In this document: piece after piece, positions 57,926-64,000 of the stretch
Numbering within the stretch: the stretch's first letter is position 1
Layout: each line of letters opens with the position of its first letter
From: JBFGCA01 sp041567315
GTDB taxonomy: Bacteria > Acidobacteriota > Thermoanaerobaculia > Multivoradales > JAHEKO01
Length of the DNA: 64,000 bases
Assembly (NCBI GenBank): GCA_041567315.1
Contig: JBFGCA010000010.1
Span: 1-64,000 of the forward strand
Direction: 5' to 3'
Notes under the pieces: generated by a model
Told to the model about the DNA's origin: nothing
The model's database searches: none
Seen by the model: only the letters and a program-made list of their open reading frames with translations
Program-made: the position numbers and the translations under genes

Positions 57926-58186
57926 TCAGAACCAGCCCTTGCGGCCGGTGACGTAGGTGGCGACGAAATCCTCGTCGGACTTGGTGAGGTAGATGATGCC
58001 CTCGATCAGGCCGATGATGGCCATGATCCAGGCCAGCAGACCCAAGGTCAGCAGCGACACCAGCAGCATGATGACGCCTTCCTTGGTGTAGCCCAGCATG
58101 AACTTGTGGATACCCAGCGCACCCAGCAGGATGCCCAGGATTCCGGCTACGACCTTCTTCTCGGCTCCGGCAGGCTTCTCAGTCAT
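57926..58186 (-). CDS. TM2-domain membrane protein
   Basis: An 86-residue protein of the TM2 family. Two transmembrane segments (VVAGILGILLGALGIHKF and MLLVSLLTLGLLAWIMAIIG) are joined by the characteristic GIHKFMLGYTKEGV motif. TM2 proteins are small membrane proteins of largely unknown function. The end GRKGWF is unusual. GAGGAGGG is about 11 bases upstream of the ATG. It converges on mazF. Confidence 0.88.
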   Translation of the reverse strand: MTEKPAGAEKKVVAGILGILLGALGIHKFMLGYTKEGVIMLLVSLLTLGLLAWIMAIIGLIEGIIYLTKSDEDFVATYVTGRKGWF

Positions 58187-58323
58187 CGCTCAAGACCCTC
58201 CTCGAGGGACGCAGCGCGTCCGGTCAGTTCGGATGGCCCGGGCTCTCCGACCGGACCCCAGGCCGGGACGGAAGGCCGTTCCTGAATCTCTCCTGGCGCC
58301 GATTCTAGCGCAGCCGCTGCGGA

Positions 58324-60606
58324 TCAGAGGTGGTAGCGGAGGGCGGCGACGAGCTGGCGGGGCGGGATGTACTCCTGGCTGGTGGTGTGGAGGCCGAAGG
58401 GGTTGGTGAAGCGACTGTTGACGCCGGCTTCGTCGAGCAGGTTGGTGGCGCTCAGGGAGAGCTCCAGCGGGCGGCGGGCGGGCCGGTAGACGAAGGACAG
58501 ACCGGCGGTCCGGTAGGCGGGGACGGCGTCGGCCACCGGGTGATTGAACACCCGGTACTGGTACTCGCCGCGGTGGATCAGCTCGAGCCGTGAGATGAGA
58601 CTGCCGCCGCCCGCAAGGTCGTGGGTGTGGGTGAGCAGCAGCCGCGCGGTGAGGTCGGGCAGCTTGGGCGGGTCGTTGCCGCGGAGGTCGACGCGCAGGC
58701 CGGCGCGATCCTCGACCGCTGTGGGCGTAAAACGCCCGAAGCCCGAGTTCAGGAAGTCGACCACGTCGAGGGTGCGGAAGGGGCTCCGGATCTCGCCTCC
58801 GAGCGCGCTCAGGTGGCCGTCGAGGCGCAGCCGGTCGGTGAGCAGCCAGGAAAGCTCGGCCTCGAGGCCGTGGATCTCGACCTCGGGGAGATTGCCGGTG
58901 CCGGCGGCGAAGGGGACCGGGTCCTCCTGGATGAACTGGAAGTTCTCGTAGTCGTAGACGAACAGGGCGGCGTTGAGCTGGGCGCGGCCTCCCGCCAGCC
59001 GGTTGCGGGTGCCGAGCTCGAAGGCGGTCACCTCCTCGGGCGCGAATTCGACCGGCACGTCGAGGGCGCCGCGGCGGGCGCCGGGGTTGGCGCCGCCGTT
59101 CTTCCAGCCAGTGGCGGCCGACAGGTAGAGCAGGTGGTCGTCGCCGAGGGCGACGTCGGTCCCCACCTTCCAGGTGAATGCGTCGTCCTCGAGCCGCTGG
59201 CGGGAGTCGACGAACCAGAACTGGGTCGCCCGGTCGGTCGAGCGGTCGTTCTGCAGCCGGCCGCCGAAGGTGAGCGCCCAGTGCGGAGCCAGCCGGTAGA
59301 CGACCTGGCCGTAGAGGGCGCTGTCGCGGCGGCTGACGGTGCGGTCCTCGACGAACTCGAGCGGCACGACGAAGGGTGGCAGCGTCTCGGGCGAGGGATC
59401 GCGCAGCCGGTCCTCGAACTGCGAGACCGGGGCCGGGCCCACCGCCTCCAGGAAGAAGGTGTCGTTGTCGTGGGCCAGGTAGTAGAGCCCCGCCACCCAG
59501 TCCAGACGCTCGCCGTCGCGGCGGACGGCGAGCTCCTGGCTGAAGGCCTCGGAGCCGTTGTCCCAGAACAGCAGCAGGTCGAAGTTGGCGGGCCCGAGGC
59601 CGGTCAGATCAATCGCCACAAGCTCCTCGGTCAGGCGGTCGCCGTCGACCGTCTGGCGCTTCTCGAGCCGCTGGAAGCCGGTCACCGACCGCACCCGCGT
59701 CCCCCAGGGGCCGTCCCAGTCGACGAACGCCGAGAACAACGTGTTGTCGAGCCCGAAGCGGCTCGGATAGTCCTGGGTGAGCCGCCGCGGGTCGGGATCG
59801 GGGTCACCGACCTGCTTCTGGGCCGCGCCGTGCTGGTCCGAGCGCTGGAAGCGGGCCGCCAGCCGGACCGAGAGATCGGCCGCGGGCAGCCACTCCGCCG
59901 ACAGGTGACCGGTCAGGGTATCGGCGTCGTCCAGCTCGTAGCCGTCGAGCGCGCCGCCCCGGATCTCAGCGAACCCGCCGCGGACGTGCTTGCGCAGCCC
60001 GGCCCGCAGCGCCGCCCGCTCGTCGACCGGCAGATTGACCGCGACCACCCCCTCGAGCAGCCCGTGGGTGCCGATCCGGAGCGCCAGCTCGCCGCCGGCA
60101 CCGCCGAACCCGGGCCGCCGGGTGACCAGGTGGATGGCGCCCCCGGTGGCGCTCTGACCGAACTCGACCCCTTGTGGGCCGCGGAAGACCTCGATCCGCT
60201 CGAGGTCGAGAAGGTCGAGGCCGAGGGCCAGTGGATTGGCCAGATAGACGCCGTCCACGTAGACCAGAACGCCCGGCTGGGTGCTCAAGTTCTGGGCGGT
60301 CTCCCAGCCCACCCCGCGGACCGAGACCACCCGGCCCGCGCCGTCGTTCTTGGTGACCATCAGGGCCGGGGCGTAGCCGTTGAAGTCGTCCAGCTTGACG
60401 ACGCCCGAGCGCTCGACGTCGGTCCCCGAGACCACCGACACCGCCACCGGCGCCGCCTGCAGCTCGGTCTCCTGCCGCCGCGCGGTGACCGTGATCTCGG
60501 CCAGCACCCGCTCCGCCGGCGTCTCCCGGGCCCCCGCGCCGGCGGCCACGGGCAGCCCGCCGGCCGAGAGCCAGAGGAACCAGGCAACCAGGGAGAGTCC
60601 AACCAC
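58324..60606 (-). CDS. TonB-dependent receptor (siderophore-type)
   Basis: A 760-residue outer-membrane receptor. The signal region (VAWFLWLSAGGLPVAAGAGA) is followed by EITVTARRQETELQAAPVAV, the start of the plug in catecholate/ferric-siderophore type receptors. VSVRGVGWETAQNLSTQPGV and LERIEVFRGPQGVEFGQSAT continue it, then TGGAIHLVTRRP. The C-terminal strands end YIPPRQLVAALRYHL. Several barrel motifs fit iron-siderophore or vitamin receptors, but the ligand cannot be told. The GTG at 60606 is the start; upstream 250 bp separate it from the EEP hydrolase. No iron-regulator box is identified. Confidence 0.88.
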   Translation of the reverse strand: MVGLSLVAWFLWLSAGGLPVAAGAGARETPAERVLAEITVTARRQETELQAAPVAVSVVSGTDVERSGVVKLDDFNGYAPALMVTKNDGAGRVVSVRGVGWETAQNLSTQPGVLVYVDGVYLANPLALGLDLLDLERIEVFRGPQGVEFGQSATGGAIHLVTRRPGFGGAGGELALRIGTHGLLEGVVAVNLPVDERAALRAGLRKHVRGGFAEIRGGALDGYELDDADTLTGHLSAEWLPAADLSVRLAARFQRSDQHGAAQKQVGDPDPDPRRLTQDYPSRFGLDNTLFSAFVDWDGPWGTRVRSVTGFQRLEKRQTVDGDRLTEELVAIDLTGLGPANFDLLLFWDNGSEAFSQELAVRRDGERLDWVAGLYYLAHDNDTFFLEAVGPAPVSQFEDRLRDPSPETLPPFVVPLEFVEDRTVSRRDSALYGQVVYRLAPHWALTFGGRLQNDRSTDRATQFWFVDSRQRLEDDAFTWKVGTDVALGDDHLLYLSAATGWKNGGANPGARRGALDVPVEFAPEEVTAFELGTRNRLAGGRAQLNAALFVYDYENFQFIQEDPVPFAAGTGNLPEVEIHGLEAELSWLLTDRLRLDGHLSALGGEIRSPFRTLDVVDFLNSGFGRFTPTAVEDRAGLRVDLRGNDPPKLPDLTARLLLTHTHDLAGGGSLISRLELIHRGEYQYRVFNHPVADAVPAYRTAGLSFVYRPARRPLELSLSATNLLDEAGVNSRFTNPFGLHTTSQEYIPPRQLVAALRYHL

Positions 60607-60854
60607 TTCGCAACTCGTACGGAGAACCGCGGTTGCCCGTCAGTCTAAATGCCCAGGAGGCCGGCGGCAGTCGGCACGGTCGCCGCACCCCTTGCGCCAC
60701 CCTGCCACCTGCTCGGACTCCCCCCACGGCGCCAGCCAGTGATCTGTAACGAGCCAAAGGGGCCGATCGCCTACGGTCGTGGGGAACGTGGCGGCTGGAC
60801 TCTGAGGCGGTCCCGCCACGGGATCTCCGACTTCCACGGCAAGGAGGGTCCGCA

Positions 60855-62012
60855 ATGAAGATCGCAGCGTTCAACGTCGAGAACCTCTTCGACCGCGCCC
60901 GGGCGTTCAACGAGGGAGGCGAGGTGGCCACGCGCACCATCCGGGCCGTCAGCGAGCTCAACGGCCTGTTCGAGCAGTCCACCTACACGACTGCGAGGAA
61001 GAACCGGATGCTCGAGCTCATCGAGATCCTCGAGTTCAACCGCTTCAACGAGGGGCCGCTCGCCCGCCTGCGCAAGATCCGGGGCCAGATCTTCAGGCGG
61101 CCGGCGGCCGGCGGGGTCGAGGTGGTGGCCGACGGCAGGGCCGACTGGATCGGCTGGGTGGAGCACAAGACGGCACCGGTGAACGAGACGGCGATCCTGA
61201 ACACCGGGCGGGTGATCCGCGACGTCGACGCCGACATTCTCGCCGTCGTCGAGGCCGAGGATCGCGTCTCGCTCGAGATGTTCACCAGCTTCGTCTTCGA
61301 CCAGGTCAACGACGAGCTGCCGGCCGGCCAGCGGCCGGACCCCTATCGCTCCGTCATGCTGATCGACGGTAACGACCAGCGGGGAATCGACGTCGGGATC
61401 ATGACCAAGGAGGGCTTCGAGATCGGCCTGATCGAAAGCCACATCGACGACCTGCGGGCCAACGGCACCCCGGTCTTCAGCCGCGACTGCCCGGAGTACG
61501 CCGTGACCACGCCGGACGGCGAGGTGATCTGGGTCCTGCCCAACCACTTCAAGAGCAAGTTCGGCGGCAACAACGCGGCCACGATCGCCAAGAGACGAGA
61601 CCAGGCCGTTCGAACGGCCGAGATCTACGAGACGCTGCGGAGCATCGGCGAGGACCTGGTGGTGGTCCTGGGGGATCTGAACGACACGCCGGACAGCGCA
61701 CCCCTGCAGCCGCTTCTCGCCGACACCGACCTGACCGACGTCTCCGAGCATCCCAACTTCACCGAGTTCGAGTTCGTGCCCGCGAGCGCCACCAACCGCG
61801 GCATCGGTACCTTCGGGCTCGGCAACGACTCCAACAAGATCGACTACCTCCTGCTCTCACCGGCGCTCTTCGGTCGCGTAACGCTGGGCGGGATCTTCCG
61901 CAAGGGCGCCTGGCCCGGCGTCCAGCCACCGCGCTGGGAGGTCTACCCCCAGCTCACCCGCGAGGTCCACGTGGCGAGCGATCACCACGTCATCTGGGCG
62001 GATATCGACTAG
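60855..62012 (+). CDS. Endonuclease/exonuclease/phosphatase family protein
   Basis: A 385-residue protein of the EEP superfamily. FNVENLFDRA is the start motif; AVVEAEDRVSLEMF has the metal-binding glutamate; VVLGDLNDTPDSAPL carries the GDxN motif; and ASDHHVIWADI the C-terminal SDH. The fold hydrolyses phosphodiesters (DNase I-like). No signal peptide is seen, so it is cytoplasmic or non-classically exported. AAGGAGGG precedes the ATG. It is followed by a GC hairpin. Confidence 0.85.
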   Translation: MKIAAFNVENLFDRARAFNEGGEVATRTIRAVSELNGLFEQSTYTTARKNRMLELIEILEFNRFNEGPLARLRKIRGQIFRRPAAGGVEVVADGRADWIGWVEHKTAPVNETAILNTGRVIRDVDADILAVVEAEDRVSLEMFTSFVFDQVNDELPAGQRPDPYRSVMLIDGNDQRGIDVGIMTKEGFEIGLIESHIDDLRANGTPVFSRDCPEYAVTTPDGEVIWVLPNHFKSKFGGNNAATIAKRRDQAVRTAEIYETLRSIGEDLVVVLGDLNDTPDSAPLQPLLADTDLTDVSEHPNFTEFEFVPASATNRGIGTFGLGNDSNKIDYLLLSPALFGRVTLGGIFRKGAWPGVQPPRWEVYPQLTREVHVASDHHVIWADID

Positions 62013-62097
62013 CGGGCCTGCTGATCTCCAGGGCACCGGGCCGGCGACTCCGGCGCCTGGGCGGGCCGCCGACCCTCGGACCCCGGCGCCCGACCTC

Positions 62098-62123
62098 GCC
62101 CCGCGGCTGACGAGTCGCGGGGC
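62098..62123. terminator. GC hairpin after EEP gene
   Basis: GCCCCGCG at 62098-62105 pairs with CGCGGGGC at 62116-62123 around a 10-base loop, 86 bp after the EEP stop. It may terminate that transcript. No T-run. Confidence 0.5.
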
Positions 62124-62132
62124 GGTCGTCTA

Positions 62133-62150
62133 CCTACCCCTTGGGGTAGG
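62133..62150. promoter_or_regulatory. 18-bp palindrome upstream of the cytochrome operon
   Basis: CCTACCCCTTGGGGTAGG is a perfect palindrome with 8-bp arms, 87 bp upstream of the cytochrome ATG. The TACCCCT half-site resembles the NarL heptamer (TACYYMT), but the spacing differs from the classic 7-2-7 arrangement. A role as operator for the redox operon is inference. Confidence 0.4.
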
Positions 62151-62236
62151 GCAGGCCCGCTCCGAAAGGGTGTTGCCGGCGGTGGCGTCTTACCGCCAGC
62201 GTCGGCCCAAGTTCCGGGTTAGGGAGGGGAGTTCTG

Positions 62237-63892
62237 ATGGGCCGCGAGGCATCTCCATCGGAGCGCTTGTCAGGCCGGCCGTGGCTCGGTCCGGTGGCGG
62301 CTGCGTTGACCAGCCTGCTGGCGGCCGGCTGCGCGGCCCCGGTCGGCGACCTCGAGACCGGCGAGATCGAGGCCTCGATCACTCCCGCCCGGGTGATGAC
62401 TGCGTCGGAGGGGCTGCTGCGCCGGGGCCGGGCGGTCTACGAGCGGCAGTGCCAGGCCTGCCACGGGGCGGCCGGGGACGGGGAGGGGGAGGCGGCCTAT
62501 CTGCTCTACCCCCGGCCCCGGGACTTCACCCGCAGACAGTACCGGCTGGTCTCGACCTGGGAGACGGTCCCCACCGACGAGGACCTGTACAAGACCATCT
62601 CGCGCGGCATGCCGGGCTCGGCGATGCCCTCCTGGGGCCACCTGCCGGAGGAGGACCGCTGGGGCCTGGTGCATTACCTCAAGTCGCTGTCGGACGCCGG
62701 GTTCGAGGTGCCGGTGCCCGAAGAGCCGGCCAAGCAGCACGGCATCGGCAAGGGGGTGATCCGGGTGCCCGAGCCACCGCCCCCCACCGCTGCCGGCGAG
62801 GCGCGAGCCCGCGAGCTGTTCGCCCAGGGCTGCGCTCCGTGCCACGGCGAGACCGGCCGCGGCGACGGCCGCAAGGAGCAGGTCGATTCCCAGGGCCGCC
62901 CCACCCGGCCGCGCGACCTGACCGCAGGGGTGTTCAAGGGCTCGCCCGAGCCGGCCGACGTCTACCGGCGGATCGTCGCCGGGCTGCCCGGCTCGCCGAT
63001 GCCCTCGAGCCCCTATCTCCACGGCGAGGACGCCTGGAACCTGACCCGGTTCGTGCTGGCGCTGTCGAGCCCCGAGCAGCGTGAGCAGGCCGAGATGAAG
63101 CACTACCGACTGGTGGCCGAGCGCGTCGCCGAGCTGCCCAGCCACCCCGACGACGGCGCCTGGCGGGCCGTCGCGCCGGTCGGGCTCCACCTGATGCCGC
63201 TGTGGTGGCGGGACGACCGCCCTGAGGAGCTGACCGTCAAGGCGGTCCACGACGGCCGCGAGCTGGCGCTGCTCCTGGTCTGGCCCGACGCCACCTGGGA
63301 CCACACCGTCATCCGGCCGCAGGACTTCCGGGACGGGGCGGCGGTCCAGTTCGCCACCGGCGCGGACCCTCCGTTCTTCGCCATGGGCGAGCGCGGCGGC
63401 CGGGTCAACATCTGGATGTGGAAGTCCGAGCGCCAAGCCGACCTCGAGCCGGCTTATCAGGACCTCGACAAGGTCTATCCGTATCTGGGTATCGACTCCT
63501 ATCCCAACTTCCTGCGCTCGCCGCTCGAGCAGCCGACCCGCCGGGCGCTGACCCTGGAGTCGGATCCCACCTACGTCACCGCCTGGGGCGCCGGCAACGT
63601 GGTCTCCGACCCCACCGGCCGGCGCTCGGTCGAGGACCTGACCGCCGAAGGCTTCGGCACCCTCCGGGCACGCCCGGCGGGCGACCCGGCGGTGGCCTCC
63701 ACCGGCGTCTACGCCACCGGCTCCTACCGGGTGCTGTTCCGCCGGCCGCTGGCCGCTGACGGCGAGGGGGCGGCCACGCTCACGCCGGGCGGCCGCGCCG
63801 CGGTGGCCTTCGCGGTCTGGGACGGCAGCGCCGGCGACCGCGACGGCAAGAAGTCGGTGACCATCTGGCAGGAGCTGGTGATCGTGCCCTGA
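62237..63892 (+). CDS. Di-heme cytochrome c lipoprotein with ethylbenzene-dehydrogenase-type heme domain
   Basis: A 551-residue exported lipoprotein (lipobox LLAAGC, C32). Two cytochrome c domains carry CQACH (C72, C75, H76) and CAPCH (C199, C202, H203). Each is followed by a likely distal methionine region (MPGSAMPSW, LPGSPMPSS). The C-terminal half (about 300-551: HLMPLWWRDDRPEELTVKAV, RDGAAVQFATGADPPFFAMG) fits the b-heme-binding domain of EB_dh/DdhC-type gamma subunits of DMSO-reductase-family molybdoenzymes. It is directly followed by the start of such a molybdoenzyme. The cytochrome would pass electrons to or from the catalytic subunit in the periplasm. Confidence 0.85.
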   Translation: MGREASPSERLSGRPWLGPVAAALTSLLAAGCAAPVGDLETGEIEASITPARVMTASEGLLRRGRAVYERQCQACHGAAGDGEGEAAYLLYPRPRDFTRRQYRLVSTWETVPTDEDLYKTISRGMPGSAMPSWGHLPEEDRWGLVHYLKSLSDAGFEVPVPEEPAKQHGIGKGVIRVPEPPPPTAAGEARARELFAQGCAPCHGETGRGDGRKEQVDSQGRPTRPRDLTAGVFKGSPEPADVYRRIVAGLPGSPMPSSPYLHGEDAWNLTRFVLALSSPEQREQAEMKHYRLVAERVAELPSHPDDGAWRAVAPVGLHLMPLWWRDDRPEELTVKAVHDGRELALLLVWPDATWDHTVIRPQDFRDGAAVQFATGADPPFFAMGERGGRVNIWMWKSERQADLEPAYQDLDKVYPYLGIDSYPNFLRSPLEQPTRRALTLESDPTYVTAWGAGNVVSDPTGRRSVEDLTAEGFGTLRARPAGDPAVASTGVYATGSYRVLFRRPLAADGEGAATLTPGGRAAVAFAVWDGSAGDRDGKKSVTIWQELVIVP

Positions 63893-63927
63893 TCCGCGGG
63901 AGACCGCGACACCCAGGAGGCCGAGAG

Positions 63928-64000
63928 ATGACGACCCAGCCGGAGCCACTGCTCTCCTCCATCGACCGGCGGCTGTTCCTCAAGTTCCTGGGCGGCGGGG
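63928..64000 (+). CDS. Start of a twin-arginine-signal protein, probable molybdopterin oxidoreductase (partial)
   Basis: Only about 24 residues are visible before the right edge. SSIDRRLFLKFLGGG is a twin-arginine export signal typical of periplasmic molybdopterin enzymes. AGGAGG at 63915-63920 supports the ATG. The 36-bp spacing from the EB_dh-type cytochrome gene makes a molybdoenzyme alpha subunit the natural expectation, but the visible piece does not prove it. Confidence 0.55.
   Translation, partial: MTTQPEPLLSSIDRRLFLKFLGGG

Noticed and set aside
60737..60760. Partial match to the MITE terminal repeat (GTGATCTGTAACGAGCC)
   Set aside because: Only the first 12 bases match well, there is no flanking TA and no second end nearby; probably chance.
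1..64000. tRNA, rRNA and CRISPR arrays
   Set aside because: None was seen when reading both strands; a covariance-model search would be needed to exclude short RNA genes.

Overview
The window is very GC-rich (around 70% by eye), with coding strands strongly biased to G/C in third positions. The gene content resembles Acidobacteriota, most likely a Thermoanaerobaculia-type lineage. It includes a Ser/Thr kinase fused to TolB-like and TPR regions, CRTAC1/ASPIC-type FG-GAP proteins, DUF3857-transglutaminase-TPR proteins, Bor-type lipoproteins, TonB receptors, and several small exported or lipid-anchored proteins of unknown role. The phylum call is inference from these families; no rRNA or tRNA gene was seen to settle it.

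Layout. 1-5.8 kb: the start of a Trm9-like tRNA methyltransferase diverges from an Elp3 homologue, followed by a SWIM/SNF2 helicase. 6-9 kb: a secreted NTF2-like protein, remnants of a secretin STN domain and an XRE regulator, a zinc-finger-like TPR protein, and a 40-residue peptide gene with a repeated AT-rich inverted-repeat sequence upstream. 8.8-13.7 kb: a translationally coupled set of FG-GAP/ASPIC genes with a frameshift and a probable recombination junction. 13.8-20.6 kb: small exported proteins, a RibD-C/DHFR-like reductase, a TonB receptor, an NCS1 permease and an alpha/beta hydrolase. 20.7-25.8 kb: an MBL-fold hydrolase, then a DmdA-like demethylase with a crotonase, divergent from the methionine-salvage genes mtnB, mtnD and mtnC. 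25.9-32 kb: two secreted proteins and a fatty-acyl-AMP ligase/ACP/acyltransferase cassette. 32-41 kb: a frameshifted GT39 glycosyltransferase, a B12-radical SAM protein, a regulator/membrane protein pair with an operator-like palindrome, a 165-bp MITE, a Bor lipoprotein and a kinase. 41-48.3 kb: a large DUF3857 protein and an operon of a TVP38-type membrane protein, an ATP-grasp ligase and a class C26 glutamine-hydrolase-like protein. 48.3-52.3 kb: a DUF3365 lipoprotein and an aminotransferase/EutB-like/EutC-like set. 52.3-57.9 kb: a toxin-antitoxin hotspot (VapBC, a ParE fragment, BrnTA, MazEF) interspersed with a trypsin-like protease and a small protein resembling part of that protease. 58-64 kb: a TM2 protein, a second TonB receptor, an EEP-family hydrolase, and the start of a di-heme cytochrome/molybdoenzyme operon cut by the right edge.

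The most interesting functional groupings are the Elp3/Trm9-like pair (possible bacterial wobble-uridine modification), the dmdA-like/crotonase versus mtnBDC arrangement (possible methylthiopropionate handling next to methionine salvage), the three-gene ATP-grasp/C26 operon, and the protease with a stand-alone partner domain. Three disrupted genes could each be repaired by adding one base in a short G/C run, so sequencing or assembly error has to be kept in mind.
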